From the NCBI GenBank assembly GCA_026545765.1, contig CM048840.1, forward strand, positions 7,165,765-7,229,764: DNA of 64,000 nt. Reading direction: 5' to 3'. Origin of the DNA: Plantago major (lineage: Eukaryota; Streptophyta; Magnoliopsida; Lamiales; Plantaginaceae). The notes under the pieces are model-generated. The model saw nothing but the letters and a program-made list of their open reading frames with translations, searched no databases and was not told where the DNA came from. Both the position numbers and the translations under genes were made by a program. Shown here in pieces: positions 12,152-23,126 of the stretch. Positions within the stretch are counted from its first letter, which is position 1, and every line of letters begins with the position of its first letter.

Positions 12152-13813
12152 TATATGACTTCCCTTTTGATGGATACTGGGTTGTTGGGTGGATGGAGAG
12201 TGGTAGTTGGATTGGTTTTTTCCTATTACTCTGAGTTAAAATACTTGATTGACATTTTTGTTATTATTTATTATAAACTTTTCAACCAAAGTTATTATTT
12301 TCTCCATCTTTCATAAATTTTGCTTGTAATACTTGTTAGAATAAATATCCTAGGAATAAGATTGTACGTCCTTTGTGTTTAACTTTTAGTTGTCCTTTTC
12401 TTCATCAATGAAGTAAATAGAACTCGATAACAAAGATTGAAGATAAATGTACGAGCATCTCTTATATTATTGTATTTATGTCAAGGTTAATTAAGTAATA
12501 ATTTTGTCGATTAAAATAAATGAAACAAAGACCTGAGAGATATATTTAAGTTTGAAGCTAGGTTATTTTCTTCTATATCTTTGGTGAGAGCTAATGAGCG
12601 ATAATTAAGTTTGAAGGTTGTTTTCTTCTATTTCTTTTTATATCGTGTGTAAGAGGTCAAAATTTTTGGGGACCTCTATTTGGCGAACCCAATTCAACAT
12701 TTTATCCGAAGAGAAGTCATTTTCTTTCATTTTCAAAACCGTGATGGCTGCTTCTCCTAAAACTGCACTTTTTGTAGACAAGACAATCTCCATCTTAGCC
12801 CCCTTGCACACTATTTCCTTCATTCGTTCAATTCTTTTGGTGCACACGGTCTGAACCAGCGGCGGAGATAACGGTGCAGTTGGCGCACGGCGAGTGAATG
12901 AATATGTGCACCTCCTATGGGGATGAATACCGGGAATGGCCGCGCCGGTCGCAAGTCGCAACTCAGTTGGTCCTCAAGTGACCAGCTGTTGTTCTGGGTT
13001 GAGCCCATTTACATGGTGACACTTGTCCGAACCTTATTGGTCGGAAATTTTTGTTTTATTTTCCTCTTTTTTGCTCTTTGAATTTAAAAAACTATAAAAA
13101 TTATATCAATCTTATATTTTCTCGTCCTCTACAAAAGATACCAATATTAACTATGTCTGAAACACTTCAAATTTCACCTTCTTTCATGTACTTCAATTAT
13201 ATGACGTACTCAATTATTATTATTTGAATTTTATTAAGGATATGCACTCAATAAACATTTAAAAGAACTAAAATTTCCCATGATCAAACCCCGTAACCAC
13301 TACACTACCACAATGGTACCACCATTTTTCCATGGTCATATATGCACACATAGCCACAAAGAGTGGTCTTAGTCTAGAGAATTACACATGCATTTTATTG
13401 GAATTTGACATATGTATACCTGATCTCTACCGGCGTTATGATACATACATAATGGAGCATTCATGCCGTTACGGTCCTTTTATGGACGTAAATAATAATA
13501 AAAGTGTTTTTTTAGCAAGAATATATAATAATAGTGTTATCTTTTCTGAAATTTGACTGGATATGTAGAGAAGTCATTTCCTTAATTTTTAACCTTATCT
13601 TTTGTTTGTTCATGCAAAGTGAATTACTGATCATTGAACAATTGGAAATGTGCTTGTGCACAAGTACATCCCCAATTCCCATGCTTTAATGTTCATTCAG
13701 ACAATTCAATGTATGCACGTTTAAAACCAGGAAAGCTTTCATATCACCATAGTAAATTACTACTTATACTATTTAATTTAATTGCGAATAATAACACTAT
13801 ACTATATTCTAGG
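12152..13813. other. Intergenic DNA, no gene recognised
   Basis: A minus-strand open frame spans 12638-12961 in a locally more GC-rich segment (about 12850-13015), but it matches no family I know and shows no domain pattern. It may be a fragment of a host gene or of a mobile element. The rest is AT-rich without further structure. Confidence 0.35.
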
Positions 13814-14136
13814 CTTCTAGGTTCTAGCTAGTAGTAGAAATTGTTAAGAGTACTGTGTACTAACTGTATTTGATATATCCATTTATCCTAAGTCATTTTA
13901 CTATGCATATATGAATATCCTGAAGTATTATTCACTACTTGAGTAATTAAATGTGACATATTTGAGTTTCAGGAAAAAAGAAAAAGGAAAAAGAACGAGC
14001 GATGCATGCATAAAATCCGATATTAATTATTATATATTTGGAAAAAGAGAAAAACTACTTACTACTGAAAATGAGGAGAAAAAATAGAAAGTTATAGTAC
14101 CGAAAGGAGTAATTGACGTTTTCATTTACCTTAATA
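13814..14136 (+). repeat. Direct repeat copy A, left of the Helitron
   Basis: These 323 bp match 18362-18684 with about two substitutions. Copy A ends in TTAATA directly before the Helitron terminus. In copy B the same TTAATA runs on into TTGG, so copy B preserves the empty A/T target site. Confidence 0.95.
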
Positions 14137-14498
14137 CTAGTAAATGACCCGTCGATACTCGACGGGAATCGAAAAAAGTTCGCTTAAGCGATATACTATC
14201 TTTTACACTTAATGATTAAAATGTGTACGGAATCATGTTTAAATCGCTTCAGCATGTCATACGAAGTCATCTAATAAATGTAAAATTGAAAATAATATTA
14301 TCAGTGAAAGTCAACTTTACTTAAAAAGGAAGCAATTTAGTTATAATTCTCTTTCATATATATAACAGGTATGATACGCAATAATAATTCATAAATTGTC
14401 GAATACTTTTTTATACACTACTGAAAAGCTTTTTATGTAGCGAATTATTTTACTTCATTACTGAAAATCAATACTTCAATTCCACTCCTACAATAATT

Positions 14499-14605
14499 AT
14501 TTGAGGTCGAATGAGGGCGAGGAGAGGTAAAGGCCCATGCGAGAGAAAAACTGTCCCAAACTCTTATTTATTGGCATAACAAAGTAGACCAATATAGGAA
14601 ACTGG
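14499..14605 (-). pseudogene. Remnant of a Helitron Pif1-type helicase C-terminus
   Basis: The minus strand reads QFPILVYFVMPINKSLGQ and then MGLYLSSPSF, recognisable as the conserved late Pif1 helicase block (FPI..CFAMTINKSQGQ, GLYLP..VF). It supports the Helitron call and its orientation. Only this short piece is recognisable. Confidence 0.75.
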
Positions 14606-14967
14606 CTCTAATAAAACTTAATGAGAACTTCTCTCATCGGATGCGATCACCATCATCCCAGAAATTAAAACCTTTTGTCCTTCATCAAGATATAAAAATC
14701 TCCTCGGTAGTATGCTTCTAGATCATGCCCGGACCCATGACTCATTTAGGTTCCGGACCCATTTAATTGGACCTTTAATGTCCAATCTGACCATAACCTA
14801 TTACAGGCCCGAAGGGTTGTTACCCGGTATTTTTATTGGGTCATTTACCTGACCCAACGGGTGCGCCCTCCTATTCCAAACAAATATTATTGTTTCAAAA
14901 ACTAGGTGCCCATATGTGGCTCGACAACTGGGTGTATACCCATTATATTCTCAATGAGATCACAAAC

Positions 14968-14971
<4 letters not shown>

Positions 14972-15022
<51 letters not shown>
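14972..15022. repeat. TA dinucleotide tract
   Basis: About 25 uninterrupted TA units lie within the Helitron. Confidence 0.97.
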
Positions 15023-15027
<5 letters not shown>

Positions 15028-15590
15028 CATCGATAAGAAAATTTTCTATATTCTTGGGTCGGATTAAAATTGTTTGACTCATTATTATGTTGTGGGTCGG
15101 TTTAAATTTTTATATAATACCCCCGCACCCACCCTTTCTCATTCATAATTTGCATGATGTGGAATTGCATGCATGATAATCAAGTAAAAAATGATGATTG
15201 TCCCCTCTGAACACATTGTTCAATTTAAATTATCGTCAGATAATCATGTCGAATTTTTTAATTTTCTATTCTTCATGCACAATGCAACTATCATATCTCC
15301 TTTTTTTTATATAGAATTTATGTGGAATAATTTATTCCAATACAATTATTAGCTAAAGTTTTAAAAAAAATCGTAGAAATAGAGTGCCCATTTGTCATGG
15401 AATTTTTGTATAAAATACTAAGTTTTGTTTCTATATTACCACATTAATAAAGGACTGAGCGTCCATAAAGGAATACCTTTATTAGTGTGGTCACGTAGAA
15501 TCAAGCATGCTCACAATACAGTTTGAGTACTCGTGAACCTCTAATGGTATCTCAAATATGAAATGAGATGTTTTACCCATAGGAAGTTGG

Positions 15591-17070
15591 AGGGGATGAC
15601 AATGGGCCTGGCACGGCCGGGCTTTATTAGGCTCAGTCTTTGTGCATATGTTTTTTTAAAGGCCAGACTTGGCCCCGTTAATATTAGACAGGGTGCCTGA
15701 CCCGTCCCATCATACAATTTTTCTTTTCATCTTTTTTACATTTTCTGTGTGTTTTGCATAATTATTTATATTATAGTTAGATGTAGCTCAAATGGTTAGA
15801 GTTATGGACATACTTGTGTCTTTAGCACCAAAGTTTTCTTTGATGGCGGTTATAATTTTAATCGTTTAAAAAAAATTATCCATTTGAAAATTATAAGTTC
15901 TACCAAAATCGTTCAAGTACTTACACAAAACCACTTTTCTTTTCGTCCTTTCAAGGTTCTAACAAAATACGATATCATTTTATTTTAATGTTAATATAGT
16001 AGGGGAAGGAAAAATTACAAATACCACCCCTACAATATAGCCTCGTCACTTTAGTCCCTCATATTCACACTATTACAGATCAACCCATTTATTACACACA
16101 AAAAAGATTGTAAGTACATATAGGCCCAAAAGTCAACCTTTTCTTTCTCCTATTTTATATTTTCTTTATAATTGCATAATTCATTGAATAACCCTTATTG
16201 CAAAATATACCCAAAACGTTTCTAACTCTCAAAAAAATACCCCAAAATTTTCATTTTTTCAAATCTAAGCACCCACCATCTTCACCACCACTTCTAACCA
16301 CCATCCTCGGTCAACTCCTCCTCCTCCTCCTCCTCCTCCTCCTCCTCCTTTCCCTTCCTCCGCAATTGGCCCAAAATTGGCAGTCGGAGGAGTTGTTCTG
16401 ACTCATTTGGGCATCTGACTCCTCAATCGCTTTACTTACTTGGAGTAGCTCGATTTGGAGGCGATAACGGTGTTTACAACTCCAACAACTCCAAATTGGA
16501 GTTGTGACTCCGATTTTACAGCGGCTTGCCGGAGCTATATATAATAGCTCCGATCGGAGCATTTTTTAAGGATGAAGAACATGATGATGGAGGAAGAAGA
16601 ACAAAAAAATTGGGTATATTTTGAGAAATAAATTTTATTGGGGTTTAATTTACAATAATATTAAGTAATTGTTACAAATTATAAAACATTAGAGTAGATG
16701 TGTAGTAAATTGAAAATTATAAATTGCAACCAAGTCCAACTAATTTTCTTTTCCATTTATTTTATTTATGGCCAACTCAAAAATTAGGTTTTGAATGTAT
16801 CTGTAATTGTTTGAATAGAAAGAAATAAATTGTAATTGGCCCAAATTTAAGGGGTAACAAACGTAATTTTTCCGATATATTATCTAACATAATTCAAAGA
16901 CAGTTAAACATTTGAATACACAGATATATACTAAAATATACAAATATTAAAATGTTATAAATATATGTTGGGCCGGGCCAATGGGCTTCAAAGTTAGGCC
17001 ATGGCCCGGCCCATTCTAGTTTGGTCAAAGCCCATTTGACCGAGCCTGACGGCCCAAATCGCCATCCCTA
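15591..17070. mobile_element. hAT-like element interrupted by a Mutator-like element
   Basis: The left end AGGGGATGACAATGGGCC and the right end GCCCAAATCGCCATCCCTA are imperfect inverted repeats of a type common in plant hAT elements. Subterminal GGCCCGGCC-type palindromes occur on both sides. No clean 8-bp target duplication is visible, so the class is a judgement from the ends. The insert at about 16002-16873 separates the two halves. Confidence 0.55.
16002..16873. mobile_element. Small non-autonomous Mutator-like element, copy 2
   Basis: It shares long blocks with copy 1 at 11173-12142, including ACCCCTACAATATAGCCTC near the left end and CAAGTCCAACTAATTTTC near the right. Ends are GGAAAAATTAC and GTAATTTTTCC. 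The flanks AATATAGTA and GATATATTA agree at 7 of 9 positions. It is nested in the hAT-like element. A (CTC)n tract lies near 16315-16348. Confidence 0.65.
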
Positions 17071-18361
17071 GAAATAAAAAAAAGATGCAAGTTGCTTACG
17101 AACTTCATTATTTTTAAAATAAGCCTCATCTATTTCCAAGAATTTACGGATATAAGTTGAAATATATATGACATCTTTCATTCAACTTTAACTACTTTTC
17201 CCAAAACCTTAACCATTTCTCCTCAAACCTTAAACATTTTTCAAAAAAGTATAAACATGATTTTTTTTTCTGTGTTTTCATATAGTTTTAGTGTTTTACG
17301 TATATAAGTTGAAATATAACATAATTTCAACTTAAGCCGAAGAATATAAAATGCAAAGGGTACTTCGAAGTTCCTTGAAAAAAATATGCATTTAATAAAT
17401 ATATTGCCCATTAAAAATATATAAAGTAATTAAGAATTGATGGTCAAATAGGGTAAAATTCATTTTTGATATTCCAGTGTGAAACATTTTCGATTTTGAT
17501 ACTTTAGAGTGGTCACATATAATTTTGGTACTGACTATCAACAATTAATTACAATTAAGGTACTAATTGTTAATTAAAAGGTGGAGCGTCTCAATTGGAT
17601 CCGAATTACAATTTAACAAAATTTATTTAATAAATAGATGGGGGAGTATTAAATATTTAATAAACGCTCTATTTTTAAAATTTTGTTATTTTATTTTAGT
17701 GAATAAAATGATGTATTTAATTAATAATAATAATATTATAGATTGGTGTTTATGGATTTGTCTTTCACGATGAATTGAAATATATGTTTAAAATATTTTT
17801 GAAGTTTTGTAGAGAAATTTATATTATATTTAATAAAAAATATATATATGCAACCAACATACAAAAATTGAACATTATTGAAAGATATACTGGTTGAAAA
17901 GACAACTAATTCCACAAAATTTTATGTAGGATTGAATTAATTAATAAATTCTATATTTTTTAAATTCCATTATTTCATTTTATCTTATTTAATAAATTTA
18001 TATTTTATTTTAATGAATAAAATGATTTATTTAATTAATAATATTATTCAAGCTTGATGTCTATGGATTCGTCTTGTTACGACGAATTTAAATATATGTT
18101 CAAAATAATTTTTGGATTTTTGTGGATAAAGTTATATTAGATTTAATAAAAATATATATGTAGTTAACATACCAAAAAATAATAGTGGAATATATAATTA
18201 AGAAAATATTTGAATGGATCGAATTGCCCTTACTAATTGTTCTAGATATCTGGATGAACTGTGAACAGAACAAAACACCCTCCATAACTTTTTTCAGCCA
18301 ATCAGAATTGAGTATTGTGCCACGTAAGCGTGAAAAATGGACCAATAGGAAGTCTTGAAAA

Positions 18362-18684
18362 CTTCTTGGTTCTAGCTAGTAGTAGTAATTGTTAAGAGTA
18401 CTGTGTACTAACTGTATTTGATATATCCATTTATCCTAAGTCATTTTACTATGCATATATGAATATCCTGAAGTATTATTCACTACTTGAGTAATTAAAT
18501 GTGACATGTTTGAGTTTCAGGAAAAAAGAAAAAGGAAAAAGAACGAGCGATGCATGCATAAAATCCGATATTAATTATTATATATTTGGAAAAAGAGAAA
18601 AACTACTTACTACTGAAAATGAGGAGAAAAAATAGAAAGTTATAGTACCGAAAGGAGTAATTGACGTTTTCATTTACCTTAATA
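18362..18684 (+). repeat. Direct repeat copy B, right of the Helitron (fossil empty site)
   Basis: It is near-identical to 13814-14136. It starts at a CTTCT.GGTTCT stretch shared by the flank and the Helitron's truncated end, and continues past the Helitron target A/T without interruption. Confidence 0.95.
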
Positions 18685-18764
18685 TTGGTGGTTAGAGTCT
18701 ATGACCCTAAATCTTGCAGCTGTTCCTTGTTAAACAATGTGCTCCAGTTGCAAGTTGGTCAAAA

Positions 18765-18768
<4 letters not shown>

Positions 18769-18854
<86 letters not shown>

Positions 18855-18867
18855 CATACATATATAC
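18769..18867. repeat. TA dinucleotide tract at the left edge of the viral locus
   Basis: About 40 TA units are followed by a short CATACATACA stretch and then directly by viral sequence. Confidence 0.97.
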
Positions 18868-18873
18868 AAAGTT

Positions 18874-18950
18874 GTCACTTTCTTTTATTTTTACCTCTAT
18901 GTATGGGAGTAAAAATCCCATAACAATCATCTTCATTATCTTGTTCGAAA
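18874..18950 (-). pseudogene. Inverted fragment of the viral ORF2 end
   Basis: These bases are the reverse complement of about 25974-26049, the last codons and stop of ORF2. The piece abuts, head to head, a direct copy of an upstream part of the same ORF. Confidence 0.9.
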
Positions 18951-19214
18951 CCCCTAATGATTAAGTTTTACAAAGAATTCAATTTAACCTGGATTTTGAG
19001 AATCCTACAAAATGTTTGGTATGATGAAAATACCAGTTTATACTGGTTAACAAAAGAAGCAGAAGTTAAATGGTGGAACAAAATGGACACCAGTCCACTG
19101 GAGAAGGACAGCATATCGGAATGGTTCAAACTCCATCCAAAGTTTAGCAAAAAAATTGTCTCCCCAGAAAAGGTCCAACACATACATAATGAAGAAGACT
19201 TGGCAAGATTATAA
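18951..19214 (+). pseudogene. Fragment of viral ORF2, direct copy
   Basis: It matches 25618-25865 closely, with an open frame to the stop near 19212, then changes abruptly to the leader sequence of the next piece at about 19215. The function of this ORF2 is not known to me. Confidence 0.85.
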
Positions 19215-19363
19215 CATAAAGTCCCCGGGGGGAGTATTATTTAATTGAACAAACTTGATTTAGTAGTAAGTTTTGATTATGGTTAGACACGCATATAATT
19301 CCTTGGATAGGTGTGTAAGACGATGTCTGAATTCGCTTTTACGAAATCAAGCCAGTAAGATTA

Positions 19364-20181
19364 ATGAATAAGCTTTTTGGGAACAATATGGCCTCATCAT
19401 CATGCATTGGATACTAGTGACAATATAGTATCTACAATTGAAAATACTTGGGAAGACAAGGATTTATTTAACTGGAAACCACCTAATGTGGATAAAAGTA
19501 CAATATATAAACAAGGTTTATTAGATTTTAGATCGCATACTATAAAAACAGAAGAACAAGTCCTTCCTTTAGTAAGTGATCAACAAACTTTACATTTATT
19601 CACTAAAAAATCAATTAGAAAGCATATAGCCAGTGGATACAAATTCTTACATATAGGTCTTGTACAAATTGCTATTAAACCTTTAACAAGAGAAGGATTA
19701 GATACTAGCATTTTTTGTTGCACTTAGAGATGCTAGACATTTTGATTTTCAAGATTCCCTTTTAGGATTAATTGAAACAAGTCTCTGTAATGGACCAATT
19801 TATTTTAATTGTTATCCGAATTTTACCATATCTTTAAGTGACCCGCATATTTTAGATATTCTTACGTTAAATGTAAAAACTCATAATTACAAAATGAAGC
19901 ATGGTTCTCATATATATGAGATATTTTATAGAATACATTACAAAGTTATGAATACGGGTTTAAATGTCAAAGCAGTACACTATGAAAAATCTTCTGGACA
20001 AACTATTTTTTGGGAAATTAATAAGTCAAAGTCTAATCTTACAGTCCCTAAGACTATAGAATGGAAAATGTTAATCTTCACGAAGCACAGTTCGCTTATG
20101 CGGAACGATACCAAGATCCCAACCAATAGAAAATTCGAAATAGAAAATATAGTAGACCACCCAGATGGAGGGTTAGTATAA
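19364..20181 (+). pseudogene. Viral movement-protein region (30K type), frameshifted
   Basis: The start matches the ATG of the better-preserved copy at 27172. The region carries the features expected of the caulimovirid 30K-type movement domain, which in the family acts in cell-to-cell spread through plasmodesmata: a conserved LPLVSDQQTLHLF-type segment and a glycine/aspartate-containing core. A one-base expansion of a T run near 19712 shifts the frame compared with the second copy. The early part also lost bases after the start (near 19390-19420). A stop closes the frame at 20179-20181, after which linker sequence leads to the capsid region. Confidence 0.8.
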
Positions 20182-20789
20182 GATTTAACAGACAAAGTTC
20201 TATGTCATTTAGAGGTTATAGCCCACAAAAAGTAGTGGTTATTTATCTCAAGTAGTTCCTTAGAAATTCCTTTAGTCCTTTTGAAAAGATAAGTATGATT
20301 TTCAAGGAGTAAGGACGCATAGAAATATAGCCCAACCAGTTTATACTTCACAAAATGACATAAATGATTTAGATCAACAAGAAGAAAACAGACCAACTTC
20401 ACCAAATCTTTCAAGCATTTATGTTTTGAAAAAAGAATTTTGCATAGATAAAATTTCATTAAGAAAAGATTTTATGAGTGACAAGTACAAACAGGATAGA
20501 AAGTGGTTCATGGAAACATTTTCAGAAAAACAAAGAAATACCATAAGAAATGAATGGTATGAACTGATGATTATTGCACAAATAAATATACCATTTTTTA
20601 CTTATTTCTTTAAAAAATTTGGAGATAATAAACTTTTGGTTTTATCTAAAACGAAGAGTTATTTTACAAAGCAAGATGGGTCAAGTGTCTCAATGAATTC
20701 CTCCTTTAGAACACATTAGGACAAAAGTTTTCGATGATGTCATAGACTGTACACCAGTTATTACCAACATTAAAAATGATGAGTCAGGA
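20182..20789 (+). pseudogene. Polyprotein linker between movement and capsid regions
   Basis: Open stretches in different frames (for example 20426-20719) continue the polyprotein. They are lysine- and aromatic-rich without a motif that I recognise. Frame changes near 20200-20420 and 20700 mark decay. Confidence 0.6.
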
Positions 20790-22061
20790 ATGAAGCAAAG
20801 AAATTATACAAATATAGGTTTACATTGTCTAAGAAAACAATTAGAGAGAATAGAAGGAGCTATAGAAAAGAATTTAGGTAGTAAAACTCCAATTGACACA
20901 AAAGCAGCTTCTACAAGTAAAGAACAAAGTCTGCCAGAAAAACAAATGTACAAATTTCCTTTCAAAATTAATGAGTACAAACCAAAGTTAACGGAAACTG
21001 AGTTACTACAAAAGATAAATTCTAAGTTAGGAGATTTAGGTACAGAAAAATTAAACACTTTAAAAAAACCACTAGAAGCCACTAATTCAGATAATGAGTC
21101 TGAAGATAGTAATCATATTTTTCCTATTGTAAAACCAGAATATAAAAATTTTTATCCTAGACCAACACCCCCAGATATACAATTAGAAGAAACACACTCA
21201 CAAAGGACATTTAATGGGTCAACAATTTATGAATGGAATATAGATGGTCTAGCAGAATACCAGATTATAAAAATTTGTCAAGAAATGGTGGTCATATCAA
21301 ACATATATGGTAATACAATGAAACAGGTTGATTGTGCAAGAACTTTAATTTTAGGGTTTAATGGTCAATTAAAAGGATGGTGGGATAATTCCCTTACACC
21401 ATTAGAACAAAATGCAATTCTAGATAGTATTAAGGAAGATGACGATGGGATACCAATTTTAGATGAAAATGGTAACCAAATTTCAGTAGCAGTAACTTCC
21501 CTCATTTATACTATATTACTCCATTTTGCTGGAGATCCAAATCGGTACACTGAGAGAAACACAGAGATTTTACAAAATTTAAAATGCAGAAAACTTCAAG
21601 ATTTTAAATGGTACAAAGACGTGTTCCTTACAAAAATTTACGAAAGAGATGATCCAAATAATTATTATTGGAAAGAAAAATTTATTTCAGGTTTACCAAA
21701 GTTATTTGCAGAAAAAGTAAGGGAAAAAATTAAGAGCATTAATGGAAATATAGAGACAATGCCTTACGGAGAAATTATTAATCAAATAAACCTAACAGGC
21801 CTACAAATTTGTAATGACTTGAAGTTAAAATCCCAATTAAAGAAACAAAATATTGTAAGTAGAAAAGAATTGGGAAGCTGGTGTGAACAGTTTGGTTTTG
21901 ACAAATTTAAAACTCCGATTCATCATAAAAGCCATGATAGAAAACCCTACAAGAAAAAGCATTTTCACAAAAGAGTTAATAGGCAAGACTATAAACCAAA
22001 TTATAAACAAGATTATAAACCAAATAAAAGAAAGAATAATTTTTATAAGAAAAAAGAATGA
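20790..22061 (+). pseudogene. Viral capsid region of the polyprotein
   Basis: A 423-residue open stretch with an acidic N-terminal part (about residues 90-110), a central domain resembling caulimovirid capsid proteins (tryptophan pair in LKGWWDN, near residue 195) and a very basic Lys-rich C-terminus suited to nucleic-acid binding. A single TGA at 22059-22061 interrupts the frame just before the zinc knuckle, which continues in the same frame. The first ATG is probably internal to the original polyprotein rather than a true start. Confidence 0.8.
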
Positions 22062-23126
22062 ACTCCAATAGAGAAAATAATTTGTCACAAATGTAAGACC
22101 CCTGGACACTATGCCAACACTTGTAGAGTAAGACAAAAGATACAAGAATTAGTTTTAGACGAACAATTGAAAAACCAACTTTTAAATATAATTTCTGAAA
22201 TAAGTTCTGATGAAGAAGAAAATACTGAAGAAGAGGATTATCAATTTAACCAAATACAATCAGATAATGCTGAAACTTCCGATTACTCAGAGGACTATGA
22301 AGACACTTGTTTTTGTACCCCTGATCAATTGGGAAAAAGTATTTGTAATTGCGAAAAGAAACTTTTTGTAATAACAAAACAAAGTCATTATGAGTTAATT
22401 TTCGAAATGATAGATCAAGTAAAAGATCCCCAACAAAAAGATAATTATTTAAAGAAATTAAAAGATATGGTTTTGGAAGGAGGACAAGGGCCTTCTGCTC
22501 CAATTAAACAAAAAACAGATTTCAAAGATATAATAAAAACATTTAATACCAACAAAACAAGTAACATCTCCATTAATGATATTCAACATGAGATTAGGGA
22601 AGTTAAAATAGAAATACGACAATTAAAGCAAGAAAGTGAACAAATGAAACGAGAAATTTTGATTTTAAAACTAAAAGATGAATTACTAAAAGAGGAAAAC
22701 ACCACTGATGAAAAAGAAGAAAATAATTCAGAAAAAGAAGAAAGTAATGAAGAAAAATCTTTTATAAATGCTATATCACAAATTTCTTACCAAAAATGGT
22801 ATGTTAAAGTTAAAATTGTTATAGGAAACTTTATTCTAGAAACAGTTGCCTTAATGGATAGTAATGATATGAATTGCATACAAGAAGGATTAATACCTAC
22901 AAAATATCTGGAAAAATCTAAGGAAAGATTATCAACAGCAAACTCAGAAAGACTAAAAATAAATTACAAACTTTCAAATGCACATATTTGCAATGACGGA
23001 GTTTGTTTCCGGGCAATCTTTGTTTTAGTAAAAGATCTAGACACTAAAGTCATTCTGGGAAACCCATTCATGTCAATGTTGTTTCCTATACATGTAGACA
23101 ACAAGGGAGTAGAAACCACAGTTTAG
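22062..23126 (+). pseudogene. Viral zinc knuckle and aspartic-protease region
   Basis: Directly after the TGA the same frame gives a CCHC knuckle (CHKCKTPGHYANTC, 22080-22121), the RNA-binding motif at the end of caulimovirid capsids. A Glu/Lys-rich, probably coiled-coil stretch follows (about 22570-22760). The retropepsin-like domain starts near 22790. Its active-site position reads MDSND, so the glycine of the usual D-S/T-G triad is not present and the protease would be inactive. The frame ends at the stop at 23124-23126. Confidence 0.8.

Larger units (their letters stand above)
14137..18361 (-). mobile_element. Helitron in reverse orientation, 5' end lost
   Basis: Reading the minus strand, the 3' end shows the hairpin CCCGTCGAGTATCGACGGG (14148-14166), a short spacer and the terminal CTAG (14137-14140), next to an A/T target. 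A Pif1 helicase remnant lies just inside this end. The other end at 18250-18361 resembles the 5' end of the Helitron at 37340 (CCAATCAGAAT, CTTGAAAA, CTTCTT) but stops before the expected terminal TC and joins copy B of the flanking repeat. The 4.2-kb body holds a TA tract, a hAT-like element and a nested Mutator-like element. Confidence 0.8.

Noticed and set aside
12638-12961. Minus-strand frame of 107 codons
   Set aside because: No domain, no second exon and no known family. It is left as unexplained DNA.
15780-15860. tRNA-like A box (TAGCTCAAATGGTTAGAG)
   Set aside because: No convincing B box, acceptor stem or anticodon arm. It may be a SINE remnant, but the evidence is too thin.
13814-18684. 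An LTR retrotransposon with 323-bp LTRs
   Set aside because: The repeats lack TG..CA ends, primer site and purine tract, and copy A ends exactly at a Helitron terminus.
18661-18964. Open frames with Tyr-Ile repeats here and at 14836, 35775, 36250 and 27800
   Set aside because: They are translations of TA dinucleotide tracts, not proteins.
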